The translations under genes and the position numbers were made by a program. A stretch of 64,000 nucleotides of DNA from Achromobacter animicus (lineage in GTDB: Bacteria; Pseudomonadota; Gammaproteobacteria; Burkholderiales; Burkholderiaceae_B), in NCBI RefSeq assembly GCF_902859585.1, contig NZ_CADIJM010000001.1:62001-126000 (forward strand), read 5' to 3'. The notes under the pieces were generated by a model. It did no database searches, was not told where the DNA came from, and saw only the letters and a program-made list of their open reading frames with translations. This document shows, in pieces, positions 25,107 through 36,746 of the stretch; positions within the stretch are counted from its first letter, which is position 1; the number at the start of each line of letters is the position of its first letter.

Positions 25107-26480
25107 TCAGGTCCGCGGCCGCCGAGCCGGCGATTCCCGGTCCTGCGACCGCCATCCCGCGCGCAATTCGGCAATCCGGCGCACCGCGTGTTGCGACATC
25201 TTCCACCACCCGAATGGCCGCGGGTCCGCCAGCATGCTCATGGCACGGGCGTAGTCCAGCGTCAGGCCCGGGGTCCAGGCCATCGTGAGGGCACGCTTGC
25301 GGATTTGCGCGGCCACCCAGAGCTCGGGCGTCAGCAGCAGCCGGAGCAGCACCCGCCAGCCGGCCTCGCCGCCATGCAGGCGTCCCACGACGCCATCCAG
25401 CGCGGCGTCCAGCGCCCGTGACACGGTGCTTGAGCAGTTGCGGTGGGTGAGGTTGTAGGTGGCGTTTTTGCGGTACTCCTGCCAAAACGCCGCCAGCTTG
25501 TCCGCATCGTAGTTCCGGATACGCACGCGTACGTTCGACGGGCACCAGGCGTTTGACTCGGTCGCGTAATCGGGTTGATAGACCCCCGGTATGTCGTTGT
25601 CGGCCGTGGCGCGAAGCAGCGCGCCGAAGTCGTCGGGCGACCGGTCGATTTCCTCTTTTGGGTACAGGCTGATGTAGATGCCTTCGGGTGACTCCAGCGC
25701 CGCGTGTCCCGTTGAGATGACGCCGTTGACGTCGACCGCCGCGATGTAGCGATCCACCAGCGGATAGCTGCGGGTCTGCGCCTTGGCCGAGCCCGATGGC
25801 GTCCAGACGTGGACGGTCAGCGCGCGCTCGGAATCGGCAGGCGGGCCGTCCCAGATTTGCGGCTTGGCCTGCTCCGGCGCGGCAGGTGCAAAGCCCATCG
25901 ACTGCGTGGCGGCGAAGGCGGGGTTCGAGGCCAGATGCCGGACGCGGCGCGCCAGCCACAGCAGCTTTGCGCCCGCAATGCCGAGGAATAGCCCAAGGCA
26001 ATACGGCACGGTACCCACGTAATTCGTGGGGTACGGCTGGAAGAAAAAGATCGCCAGCAGAATTTCCGCCACGCCGCCGGCAAACGCGTAGCGCCAGCGC
26101 TCGTAGCGCACGACGTACGCCGCGATGCACTGCAGCAACCCATCCACCAGGAAGAGCGCGCCGAAGATCATCGACAGGACAAAGTGTCCGTGATGATGTC
26201 CCGCCAGAATCAGTCCGCCCGCCGCAAGAACGAACGACCCTTTCGCATAGCGCAGCACGCGCTGGCCCCCGACGCCGCTGGAAGCGATCAGCAGCGTGCC
26301 CAGACCTTCGATGATGAAGAGGACAGCAAAGGCGTTGAGCGGAAAGTAGAGGGCATCGTCCAGGGCATCGATGAACACGACGATACCGGCCACGAGGAAC
26401 ACCGCGCCCGCGATGGCCAGCGCGCGCCATCGCTGGCGCAGGTAGGGGACTCCCAACAGAAGCAAGACCAACTGCGGCAT
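25107..26480 (-). CDS. HdeD-like (DUF308) membrane protein fused to a putative cysteine peptidase domain
   Basis: The start at 26480 (MPQLVLLLLGVPYLRQRW) gives 457 aa; further upstream starts add non-family residues. Residues about 1-180 are six hydrophobic helices with Gly/Ala-rich HdeD-type repeats (VFLVAGIVVFIDAL, GALFLVDGLLQCIAAY). The C-terminal 250 residues are soluble: STGHAALESPEGIYISLYP, DYATESNAWCPSNVRVRI and NLTHRNCSSTVSRALDAAL. A conserved-looking His (GHAALE) before a Cys (HRNCSS) fits a permuted papain/NlpC-P60-like fold, but this is inference. HdeD proteins are linked to acid resistance. Confidence 0.65.
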   Translation of the reverse strand: MPQLVLLLLGVPYLRQRWRALAIAGAVFLVAGIVVFIDALDDALYFPLNAFAVLFIIEGLGTLLIASSGVGGQRVLRYAKGSFVLAAGGLILAGHHHGHFVLSMIFGALFLVDGLLQCIAAYVVRYERWRYAFAGGVAEILLAIFFFQPYPTNYVGTVPYCLGLFLGIAGAKLLWLARRVRHLASNPAFAATQSMGFAPAAPEQAKPQIWDGPPADSERALTVHVWTPSGSAKAQTRSYPLVDRYIAAVDVNGVISTGHAALESPEGIYISLYPKEEIDRSPDDFGALLRATADNDIPGVYQPDYATESNAWCPSNVRVRIRNYDADKLAAFWQEYRKNATYNLTHRNCSSTVSRALDAALDGVVGRLHGGEAGWRVLLRLLLTPELWVAAQIRKRALTMAWTPGLTLDYARAMSMLADPRPFGWWKMSQHAVRRIAELRAGWRSQDRESPARRPRT

Positions 26481-26608
26481 GGCGGAAAACCCCGCAAAGT
26501 CGATAACGTGTACACGAACATAAGAGCAGCCGGGCGGGCGCGTCAACGCGTGGGATGAATTGGCGGGCGGCCCAAGGCCAGGTTCGCAGTCCGCAAATTG
26601 GGGTCTGA

Positions 26609-28162
<1,554 letters not shown>

Positions 28163-28194
28163 TCCGCACAGTCAACTACAATGTCATGCATCAC

Positions 28195-28243
28195 GCACCG
28201 GCAGATCCGCAAAGAACAGCGGGTCTGCCGGTGCGGTTTTATT
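28195..28243 (+). terminator. terminator/attenuator hairpin between guaB and guaA
   Basis: A 16-bp stem (28195-28210 with 28219-28234, one G-U wobble) with an 8-nt loop is followed by GGTTTTATTT. It is a strong intrinsic terminator. Because guaA follows within 30 bp, it probably lowers readthrough from guaB; no separate guaA promoter is evident. Confidence 0.75.
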
Positions 28244-28262
28244 TCCAACGGGTAGAGTCTCC

Positions 28263-29855
28263 ATGCACCAGCGCATTCTTATCCTCGACTACGGTTCGCA
28301 AGTCACCCAGCTGATCGCCCGCCGCGTCCGCGAAGCCGGCGTCTATTCCGAAGTCCACCCTGGCGACGTCGACGACGCCTTCGTGCGCGAACAGCAGGCG
28401 CAGGGTCTGAAGGGCATCATCCTGTCCGGCAGCCACGCTTCGGCCTACGAAGAGGGCTCCATGCGCGTGCCGCACGCCGTGTTCGAGCTGGGCGTTCCCG
28501 TGCTGGGCATCTGCTACGGCATGCAGTCCATGGCGCAGCAACTGGGCGGCGTGGTCAGCTTCTCCGACCACCGCGAATTCGGCTACGCCGAAGTCCGCGC
28601 CCACGGCCACACCAAGCTGCTGGAAGGCCTGGAAGACTTCAGCACGCCCGAAGGCCACGGCATGCTCAAGGTCTGGATGAGCCACGGCGACAAGGTCACC
28701 GAACTGCCCCCCGGCTTCAAGCTGATGGCCTCCACGCCGTCCTGCCCCATCGCCGGCATGGCCGACGAAGACCGCCGCTTCTACGCCGTCCAGTTCCACC
28801 CCGAAGTCACGCACACCGTCCAGGGCAAGGCCATGCTGGCCCGCTTTGTGAACGAAATCTGCGAATGCACGGGCGACTGGAACATGCCCGACTACGTCTC
28901 CGAAGCCGTCGCCCGCATCCGCGAACAGGTCGGCACCGACGAAGTCATCCTGGGCCTGTCCGGCGGCGTGGACTCCTCGGTTGCCGCCGCACTGATCCAC
29001 AAGGCCATCGGCGACCAGCTCACCTGCGTCTTCGTCGACCACGGCCTGCTGCGCCTGGACGAAGGCAAACAGGTCATGCAGACCTTCGCTGAAAACATGG
29101 GCGTGAAGATCATTCACGTCGACGCCACCGCGCAATTTATGGGCAAACTGGCCGGCGTCGCCGACCCCGAAGCCAAGCGCAAGATCATCGGCCGCGAATT
29201 CGTCGAAGTCTTCCAGGAACAAGCTGGCAAGCAGAAGAGCGCCAAGTGGCTGGCTCAGGGCACGATCTACCCCGACGTCATCGAATCCGCCGGCGCCAAG
29301 ACGGGCAAGGCCACGTCGATCAAGTCGCACCACAACGTGGGCGGCCTGCCGGACACGCTGAACCTGCAACTGCTGGAGCCCCTGCGCGAACTGTTCAAGG
29401 ACGAAGTCCGCGAACTGGGCGTGGCGCTGGGTCTGCCGCCGCAGATGGTCTACCGCCATCCGTTCCCGGGTCCGGGTCTGGGTGTGCGCATCCTGGGCGA
29501 AGTGAAGCATGAGTATGCCGAACTGCTGCGCCGGGCCGATGCGATCTTTATTGAAGAACTGCGCAATACCAAGGACGAGGCCAGCGGCCTGACCTGGTAT
29601 GAGCTGACTTCGCAGGCGTTTGCCGTGTTCCTGCCGGTGAAGTCGGTGGGCGTGATGGGCGACGGGCGTACGTATGAGTATGTCGTGGCGCTGCGTGCGG
29701 TGCAGACGTTTGACTTCATGACGGCTGATTGGGCGCCGCTGCCGCATCCGTTGTTGGCTCGCGTTTCTTCGCGGATTATCAACGAAGTGCGCGGGATCAA
29801 TCGGGTGGTGTACGACGTGTCCAGCAAGCCGCCGGCGACGATTGAATGGGAGTGA
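28263..29855 (+). CDS. guaA: GMP synthase (glutamine-hydrolysing)
   Basis: The 530-aa enzyme converts XMP to GMP using ATP and glutamine. The N-terminal class I amidotransferase has [12 protein letters not shown], nucleophile [11 protein letters not shown] and FHPEVTHT. The ATP-pyrophosphatase domain has the PP-loop [16 protein letters not shown], and the C-terminal dimerisation domain has [12 protein letters not shown] and ends PPATIEWE. It is full length, the usual form with both domains fused. Its 3' end is a known integration hot spot, and a large defence-type gene lies just beyond its terminator. Confidence 0.98.
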   Translation: MHQRILILDYGSQVTQLIARRVREAGVYSEVHPGDVDDAFVREQQAQGLKGIILSGSHASAYEEGSMRVPHAVFELGVPVLGICYGMQSMAQQLGGVVSFSDHREFGYAEVRAHGHTKLLEGLEDFSTPEGHGMLKVWMSHGDKVTELPPGFKLMASTPSCPIAGMADEDRRFYAVQFHPEVTHTVQGKAMLARFVNEICECTGDWNMPDYVSEAVARIREQVGTDEVILGLSGGVDSSVAAALIHKAIGDQLTCVFVDHGLLRLDEGKQVMQTFAENMGVKIIHVDATAQFMGKLAGVADPEAKRKIIGREFVEVFQEQAGKQKSAKWLAQGTIYPDVIESAGAKTGKATSIKSHHNVGGLPDTLNLQLLEPLRELFKDEVRELGVALGLPPQMVYRHPFPGPGLGVRILGEVKHEYAELLRRADAIFIEELRNTKDEASGLTWYELTSQAFAVFLPVKSVGVMGDGRTYEYVVALRAVQTFDFMTADWAPLPHPLLARVSSRIINEVRGINRVVYDVSSKPPATIEWE

Positions 29856-29901
29856 TCCTGCGGCCGGCACAGACCGGCATCAAGCAGTAAGCATTACGCC
29901 G

Positions 29902-29931
29902 AAAGCCCGCTTAAACGCGGGCTTTCTTCTT
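29902..29931 (+). terminator. guaA terminator
   Basis: AAAGCCCGC (29902-29910), loop TTAAAC and GCGGGCTTT (29917-29925) pair perfectly and are followed by CTTCTT. It is placed 47 bp after the guaA stop. Confidence 0.8.
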
Positions 29932-30083
29932 GGCGTTGTCTGACAGACTGTCGCGTGGAAAACTCAAAAACCATAGCTTCTGACCGAGATGAAATTCACG
30001 TGACGGCAGCGCTTTGCGTTACCGTCACCCATCCGATACGGCTACCGTGTTCGCGACAGCGGCGGGTCCCCGCCATGCGGCCG

Positions 30084-33000
30084 CTATGGAGCTGTCGAAT
30101 GCACGGCTTGTTCCAAACGCAGTCGGCTGGAGGCTCGCAGCTGCTGGAGGCCCAGCTTTCGCGCCATCGCGTGATACGTGGCTTCACCTTCAGACCCTTG
30201 TGCGATCACGGCGCGGGCGAGCGAAGCCAGTTCCGGAATACTGATCTCGTCGGCCGCACGCACGCTGTCCTCGTCGACAGGCGCACGAAATGGAGGCTCC
30301 GCTGCGGTGTCTAGATGCTCGGGCCAGTAGAACGTGCCAACTTCTTCATCGGTAGTCTGATAGCGTGCACGTGCTATTCGGAAAACGCGTTCTCGGATGC
30401 GTCCGCCGGTACGCAGCCAGCCGTGCGCGCGGGCGATGCGGCGCGCCAACAGCGCGTCGAGAACAGGGCCTTCATGATCGACGACGTGAGCTATCATGGC
30501 CGTCAGGATGCTGGTGTAGTCTTCGTCAAAAAAGCGATTGGCATCAACTCCCGTGACTGCGTCAGAAGGATCGGTAATTTGATATAGAGATATCTTCGAT
30601 GGCGCTGTTTCGGCGGTATCGACATGAGCCGGCGATGCAGCTATCTGGCGGGCAAAAACTTCCTCAACTTCCTGCGGAGGCGCCGACGTCGGGAGTGCGG
30701 GGGCGTTCGGTTGTACCACTTGGACTGGAGCTTCCGACTCGTCATCCGACTTTGTAGAAGCCATGGCTTGCGCGATCGCCGCTTGCGCTAGCCGCTCAGA
30801 CTCGGCTTGGCGTTCTGCCTCTTCGGCACGGTGCTCGCGCTGAGCTTTGAGCATGTCTTGCAGACGGGCGTCCACTTTGTCGAGCGTGCCGCGTGGATCT
30901 ACCCACCAGTCGGTGGACCAGACCCGCACAATCTCCCATCCCAGACCCCGCAAGACTTGCTCGCGCAATTTGTCGCGATCACGCGCTGTTGCGCTGCGAT
31001 GGTATGTGGCACCGTCACATTCGACGCCCGCGAGGTAACGTCCAGGCGCGTCAGGATCGACGATCCCAAGGTCAACTCGGAAAGATGATGCGCCGATTTG
31101 TGACTCAACGCGCCAACCTCGCTGAGAGAGAGCGGTGGCTACGGCTTGTTCGAAAGGACTGTCGAACCCGCCCACGCTGCCGCGGTTGGCCTCAGCCAGC
31201 GCGCGGGCGCCGCGTTCGGCGAATTCCAAGAAATGCTTGAGATCGCGCACTCCGATGGCCTGGGTGCGTGCCAAATCCATTTGCTCGCCGCGGAAACTGG
31301 CGAACACGCGCAATTCGTGCCGTGCGCGGGTAATGGCTACATTCAGCCGACGCTCGCCGCCCTGACGGTTGAGCGGACCGAAGTTCATGGCCAATTGGCC
31401 TGCGGGATCCGGGCCGTAGGTGACGGAGAAATAGATGAGATCGCGTTCGTCGCCCTGCACACTCTCCAGATTCTTGATGAACAGCGGCTCCAGCTCGTCA
31501 TCCGCGAAGTAGGATTCCAGGCGTGGATCCTTGCGTCGTGCGTCGTCGAGCAGGTCCTCAATCAGCTTCTGTTGCTCGGAGTTGAAGGTGACGACGCCGA
31601 TCGTCAATCCACTTTCGCGAAAGCCAGGTGTTGTCAGGCGCGCCACGATGTCGGCGACCAGCGCCTTCGCTTCTGCGGGGTTGGTCCGGGTGCCTCCCTT
31701 TTGATAGGCTCCCGATATCAATTGCAAGCTGACCGCGCGATCGTTGGTGACGGGGGACGGAAAGGTGACCAGTCCGCCGTCGTAGTAGGCATGGTTGGAG
31801 AACGCGATCAGGCTTTCATGTCGGGAACGGTAGTGCCAGTTTAGATTCCGTGTCGGCAGGTTGGCGCCGATGCACTCGTCGAGAATGCTTTCAAGGTCGG
31901 CCTCGACGTCTTCGTCATCCAACCCCGATTCCGCGCGGTCGAAGAAGGAGGTCGGCGGAAGCTGCTTGGGGTCGCCGACCATGACCACCTGGCGGCCGCG
32001 AGCGATGGCGCCAATCGCGTCCCAGACTGGGATCTGTGAAGCTTCGTCGAAGATCACTAGGTCGAACGCATTGGCTCCGGCCTGAAGATACTGCGCTATG
32101 GACAAAGGACTCATCAGCAGGCAGGGCGTAAGTTTGGTAAGCGCCCCGGGAATCTGGGCCATCAGTTCGCGCAAGGGAAGGTGAGCGCGCTTCTTGCCCA
32201 TTTCATGGCGGAGCAGTCCCCATTCGGAGTTCCGGCTGACGTTGTCCTGCGATGGCAGATCGGCGCATAGACGGGCTCGTAACCAGTCTCGGGTCAGAGC
32301 AGTGAAGCGCTCGTCGATTTCACGGAAGTCGCGGATACGCTGTTCGTGCTCGGCGCTGACAAATCCGCGAATGATCGGTTCGTGGTCTACCACGGCGTTG
32401 AGCCACCAGCGTGCGTAGTTAGTCTCAAAGGTTCGACGTGCCTGGCCCGGAGCAACCTGGCCCTGCTCGATGCCGTGCGCCAGGGAGGACAGGCCGAGTG
32501 TCAGTGCTTGCTCGCGCGCGTGAAGCCATGCGCACCAACTGCGAAGTCCGTGTTCGGCTCGTACGATAGCCTGGCTTTGCTCGATCAGTCCGTCGAGGGA
32601 CATGGACTGCCACTGCGTCTGGCAGGTCTCTGCAAAATGTCCGGTTATCGCGAGCGCCTCGCGCCGCGGCAGCAGTTGCTTCCATTTCTCCAGAAACTGA
32701 GTCCCGGACAGCGCGATGCGGCCGCCTGGCTCCAGCAACGCGTTGGCATCGCCCAATAGCGCAAGCAGAGGAGTCTTGCAGGCAATGATCTGTTCGGGTG
32801 TGTTGGCCAAGCGGGTCAGCACGGCAGCTAGATCCTCCCGAAGCTGGCAGGCCTGCTCAAGGTGAGCGAGGTTAGTGACGAGACCTTTCCACAAGCCTGC
32901 GGTGGACTCGCGCAAGTCATCCAGGGTGGCCAGCGCCTGTTCTGTGTCGGTACGCTGTCGAAGCGTCTGGTAGTCGCCCGCCAGCGTGGAACCGCATGCG

Positions 33001-36000
33001 CCTTCTTCCACCAGGGTATGGTCGCCCAATGCGCCTTGGTGGGCATGGTTTCGCCAATCGCTCAGGAAGTCGAGTGCGGCATGCAGGCGGTCGACATGGG
33101 TGTCATGGCCTGCCCAGAGGTTGTCGGTCGCCGGTGCCAGCGATGCATGTGCAGCAATGCTCTGGTCGAGATGGCGCAGGCGCCGTGCACGTTGCAGATC
33201 GGCCTGCAGGATCGCCCCACACTGACCATTGGCGATCGCGTCAAAATTGTCGTCTTCCCAAGTCTGGCCTTGGCGTACGGCTGACAGGGCGGCTTGCCAT
33301 CGCAGAGACACGCGCACCTTGTCCTCGATTGTCTCCAAACCCGCCCAAACGTCAGAACACTGTTGGCCTGGATCGATGGCTTGGATCTGCTGCTGCAAGG
33401 CGCGTATGGCATTCCATCGCCGCAAATCGTTGGCGACATCGGGTTGCGAGGAGGCTGCGGCGGCGCTGGTCAACTGCGCGGTGACCTTGCGCTTGATCAG
33501 CCAAGACTTGGGCCAGACTGCCTGCTCGGCCTGTTCCCACATCTGCTGCAATTGGTTGACGTCGAGCTGATCGATCGTTTTGCCATAGGAAACGGAAAGC
33601 GCTGCTTGGTGTTCGCCAAGTTGGCATAGCAGATCCAATCCGTGGTTGAGCTGAACGGTAGTACTTTCAGGCCAGGGCGCGCCGAGCTCGGCATGAGTCT
33701 GACGATGCTCGCTGAGCAGCGTTAGTCCGTCGGTGCAGGCGCTCAGCACGGAGTTGGGCCACGGTGTGGAAAGCTGATTGTTCAACGCCTTGTGTTGGCG
33801 CACCAAGGACGCGCCTTCCTCCAGGCGTTGGCTTAGGGAACGGGCATCGGGGCGTAGGACGAAGCGCCAATCGTGTCCTGCGGCGGACGGCAGGCGTTCG
33901 GCGAGGATAAGCAATGCGTCGCAGGTTTCGGGCGTCAATGCCGGCGAGGGCAGGCCGATGGCTTGGACAAACGCCTGGGCAGATTCTATGGCTGCCTGGG
34001 CGGCAGGAAGCACGTCACGTGCCGCAGCGATCAAATGCTGTTGCCATGTGGGCGACCAGTCTCCGTTGCCAACCAGGGCCAAGGGGTGCTGCGCCAACGC
34101 AGCATGGCCAATGGCTTGTGCATTGACTTCCAGACGTTCTACGGCATTGCGCAACTGCTCGAGGCCTGCATGGTCGTGCTGATCAGCGGAGGGCCAGGCG
34201 AGCGCGAAGGGCGGGATACCGCTTCCCTCGCTGACAGTGCCGATGGCGTCGAACAGGGTTAGACCATTGCGGCGACGCTGGTGGAGACGTTCCACATAAA
34301 TATTTAGCGCATCGCGCAGCTGCTTGAGTTTTTGCGCTTCGGCCTGCCATTGCTCTGCATTGGCGTGTGCGCTGCTGGACCAGGCAGATTGCAACTGTGC
34401 GAGTACGTCGAGCTTGCGAGCTTTGCTCGAGTGCAATTCCAAGCAGAACTCGCCCAAGCCGACTTCGCGCAGGCGCCGGTATACGACGTCAAGCGCCGCA
34501 ATCTTCTCGGACACAAAAAGCACGCGCCGCCCCTGCGCCAGGGACTGAGCGATCAGGTTGGCAATGGTCTGACTCTTGCCGGTGCCTGGCGGGCCAATCA
34601 GGACAAAGTCCTTGCCTTGCGATGCGGCCAGCACTGCCGACAACTGCGAGGAGTCCGCAGGCAAGGGGCAGAAAACTTGTTTGGGATCGAAATTCTTGTC
34701 CAGTTCACGTACTTGCGGGAACGGAACGCCGGACGGATAGGCATCGCGTGGGGTGTCTAGCAGGTGGCGAACGACCGGATTCTCGCGCAATTTTTCACTG
34801 TGTTCAGCCAGGTCTTTCCACATCAGATACTTGGCGAAAGAGAACATGGACAGCACCACGTCCTCGGTTACTTCCCAGCCTTTGATGTCCTTGATGGCTT
34901 GGCCGACTGCTTTCCAAACGGCAGCGACGTCCAGACCGGTATCGTCCCGCGGTAGTTCACCTTCTAACGTGCCCAGGCTCAGTTCGAAGTCCTGCCGCAA
35001 CATCTCGATCAAGGTCGGATTGAAGCGAGGCTCATCGTCGTGCAACGTAAGTGTGAATCCCGATCGAGCACTTTTGCGCTGTAGACTGACTGGAACTAGG
35101 ATCAAGGGAGCGCGGTAGCGCTGACCGTCTCGGTCCTCGCGTGTCCAGGACAGGAAGCCGAGGGCGAGATAAAGCGTGTTGGCGCCACCTTCCTGCAACG
35201 TTGTGCGTGCGCCGCGGAACAGATCGGTTAGGCGTGCATCAAGCTCGATTTCTGGAACGCTTACGAAAACTTCGCGTTTTTGCAGGGCGTCGAGTGCGTG
35301 TGCGCGCCGCACGTTTTCACGTTCGCGTGCTTCGTAGATGGCTTGATCACGTGGATCGATGCCGTCCATCAAATCCGGGCGTGGGCGTAGCTTTAAGGGC
35401 TGGCCGCTGGCCAGCAGGTCTTCCAGCGCGCCGGCATCTGGCGCCTCCAGCCTAAGCGCCTTCCTACCACTCTTGAAGTTGAGCAGATTATTGCGAAGCG
35501 AGAGGTCTAGCAGCTTGCGTTGCCAGCGAAGCAGCCGGTCTTTGGGATCAATCTGGCTGACATCTTCTGCATTGGCCGGGGCGCTGTCGGGAAGGTCTGG
35601 CGCGGCTTCAAACTTTGGCAGCACTGGTGTAGACGGCGATACTTCGCTTTCCGACGTTGTAGCAATTGCCGCTTCCGCACTGGCCAGGGGCTTGATGCGC
35701 TGCAATCGTGCCCGACGAATGTCCACAGCCAATCGGAACCGCGCATCTTGAGATTCGTCTACCTGCTGAGTGCCACGTTCCGTGGCGTAGCTGAAGGGAA
35801 CGATGGGGCGCTGGGTAATCAGCGTCGTTTCGAAGAGGACCAGTTCCTTGAGCCGGAGGCGCTTGCGCAGGGCAGTCACATCGTCGACTACCGTGGCCGA
35901 AAACTCCTCAGGCTGCAGCCACACACCAGCAAATGCATGACCGTCGGTGAAGATGAGCAGGGGGTTCAGACCCGCTTGCTCGAGCGCCGCGCAGAACAGC

Positions 36001-36746
36001 AGCGCGAGGTCGAAGCAGGTTCCTAGACCCGAGCTTTCAATTTGGCCAGGACTACGTACCTTCTGGCCCGACCGTTCGAAACTGGCTGGAGGCAGGGCGT
36101 AGTCGAGTTGCATGCTCGCCACTGCGCCCCATACTGCCGAGGCCAGTTCCCAAGCCCGCTTCGCTCCTCCTGCATAGCCGTCCAATGCGGGATTTCGATC
36201 GTTCTTGCGTAGCACATCCGCTGTGCGCTTGAGCAGTCGATCTATGGCCGGGTCGTTTGGTTGGACAAATGCGGCGACCAAGTCGGGCAGGTGCGAAATG
36301 CCGCCCCATTGATTACGTGGCAGCAATTCCAGCTGGACAGCTCGTTGCGTCAGGACTGGAGTGGAGGCATTCCCGCCTAGGGGTTGCAATGCCAGTGAAA
36401 CCGTCGCCGTCTCGGCTTCGGTCAGACGGGCTAGTAATCCGCCGTCCAGACTCAAGTCGAGATCGCGGATGGGATATCGCGAACCCGCTGCCAGCGCGTC
36501 GATGCGCCACCGGCGCGGCTTGATAAAAGGCGGATCCGAACTAAGTACCAGCTCCACCTGCTCATACGTCGTTTCTGTCTCGTTGATAAGCGAGAGATCC
36601 CGCAGGAGAGGGACCGCATTCTGAAAATCCGCCAGATTTAGCTTGGCGATCAGAGTGACGTCGATCTTAAGTTCGGGCGCACTCTCCGAACCCGCCAGTT
36701 GTGTCTCGTCCATAGAGCTCCCCGTAACGATCTTCAGTAACAGCAT
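30084..36746 (-). CDS. DUF4011-SF1 helicase-Vsr-like nuclease-DUF3320 protein (Hhe-type defence candidate)
   Basis: This is a single 2220-aa protein; MDETQLAG at 36713 is an alternative start 11 codons in. In order it shows a transglutaminase-like segment (about 240-280: GLGTCFDLALLFCAAL, LIFTDGHAFAGVW), DUF4011 (about 405-600: LLRWQRKLLDLSLRNNLLNF), SF1 helicase with Walker A IGPPGTGKSQTIANL (about 717), Walker B VIFDEASQIPVWDAI and GDPKQLPPTSFF (about 1570), motif VI LNVAITRARHELRVF, a Vsr/DUF559-like nuclease (about 1860-1950: SPFEQAVATALSQRGW, VECDGATYH, VRVWSTDWW) and DUF3320 (about 2060-2150). This is the architecture of the single-gene Hhe anti-phage system. Codon use and G+C are visibly unlike the neighbours; all motifs look intact. 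Confidence 0.85.
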   Translation of the reverse strand: MLLLKIVTGSSMDETQLAGSESAPELKIDVTLIAKLNLADFQNAVPLLRDLSLINETETTYEQVELVLSSDPPFIKPRRWRIDALAAGSRYPIRDLDLSLDGGLLARLTEAETATVSLALQPLGGNASTPVLTQRAVQLELLPRNQWGGISHLPDLVAAFVQPNDPAIDRLLKRTADVLRKNDRNPALDGYAGGAKRAWELASAVWGAVASMQLDYALPPASFERSGQKVRSPGQIESSGLGTCFDLALLFCAALEQAGLNPLLIFTDGHAFAGVWLQPEEFSATVVDDVTALRKRLRLKELVLFETTLITQRPIVPFSYATERGTQQVDESQDARFRLAVDIRRARLQRIKPLASAEAAIATTSESEVSPSTPVLPKFEAAPDLPDSAPANAEDVSQIDPKDRLLRWQRKLLDLSLRNNLLNFKSGRKALRLEAPDAGALEDLLASGQPLKLRPRPDLMDGIDPRDQAIYEARERENVRRAHALDALQKREVFVSVPEIELDARLTDLFRGARTTLQEGGANTLYLALGFLSWTREDRDGQRYRAPLILVPVSLQRKSARSGFTLTLHDDEPRFNPTLIEMLRQDFELSLGTLEGELPRDDTGLDVAAVWKAVGQAIKDIKGWEVTEDVVLSMFSFAKYLMWKDLAEHSEKLRENPVVRHLLDTPRDAYPSGVPFPQVRELDKNFDPKQVFCPLPADSSQLSAVLAASQGKDFVLIGPPGTGKSQTIANLIAQSLAQGRRVLFVSEKIAALDVVYRRLREVGLGEFCLELHSSKARKLDVLAQLQSAWSSSAHANAEQWQAEAQKLKQLRDALNIYVERLHQRRRNGLTLFDAIGTVSEGSGIPPFALAWPSADQHDHAGLEQLRNAVERLEVNAQAIGHAALAQHPLALVGNGDWSPTWQQHLIAAARDVLPAAQAAIESAQAFVQAIGLPSPALTPETCDALLILAERLPSAAGHDWRFVLRPDARSLSQRLEEGASLVRQHKALNNQLSTPWPNSVLSACTDGLTLLSEHRQTHAELGAPWPESTTVQLNHGLDLLCQLGEHQAALSVSYGKTIDQLDVNQLQQMWEQAEQAVWPKSWLIKRKVTAQLTSAAAASSQPDVANDLRRWNAIRALQQQIQAIDPGQQCSDVWAGLETIEDKVRVSLRWQAALSAVRQGQTWEDDNFDAIANGQCGAILQADLQRARRLRHLDQSIAAHASLAPATDNLWAGHDTHVDRLHAALDFLSDWRNHAHQGALGDHTLVEEGACGSTLAGDYQTLRQRTDTEQALATLDDLRESTAGLWKGLVTNLAHLEQACQLREDLAAVLTRLANTPEQIIACKTPLLALLGDANALLEPGGRIALSGTQFLEKWKQLLPRREALAITGHFAETCQTQWQSMSLDGLIEQSQAIVRAEHGLRSWCAWLHAREQALTLGLSSLAHGIEQGQVAPGQARRTFETNYARWWLNAVVDHEPIIRGFVSAEHEQRIRDFREIDERFTALTRDWLRARLCADLPSQDNVSRNSEWGLLRHEMGKKRAHLPLRELMAQIPGALTKLTPCLLMSPLSIAQYLQAGANAFDLVIFDEASQIPVWDAIGAIARGRQVVMVGDPKQLPPTSFFDRAESGLDDEDVEADLESILDECIGANLPTRNLNWHYRSRHESLIAFSNHAYYDGGLVTFPSPVTNDRAVSLQLISGAYQKGGTRTNPAEAKALVADIVARLTTPGFRESGLTIGVVTFNSEQQKLIEDLLDDARRKDPRLESYFADDELEPLFIKNLESVQGDERDLIYFSVTYGPDPAGQLAMNFGPLNRQGGERRLNVAITRARHELRVFASFRGEQMDLARTQAIGVRDLKHFLEFAERGARALAEANRGSVGGFDSPFEQAVATALSQRGWRVESQIGASSFRVDLGIVDPDAPGRYLAGVECDGATYHRSATARDRDKLREQVLRGLGWEIVRVWSTDWWVDPRGTLDKVDARLQDMLKAQREHRAEEAERQAESERLAQAAIAQAMASTKSDDESEAPVQVVQPNAPALPTSAPPQEVEEVFARQIAASPAHVDTAETAPSKISLYQITDPSDAVTGVDANRFFDEDYTSILTAMIAHVVDHEGPVLDALLARRIARAHGWLRTGGRIRERVFRIARARYQTTDEEVGTFYWPEHLDTAAEPPFRAPVDEDSVRAADEISIPELASLARAVIAQGSEGEATYHAMARKLGLQQLRASSRLRLEQAVHSTAP

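Noticed and set aside
30000-30030. Inverted repeat GTGACGG/CCGTCAC as terminator of the giant gene
   Set aside because: The loop is long and no T-run follows in the leftward direction, so it is not called.
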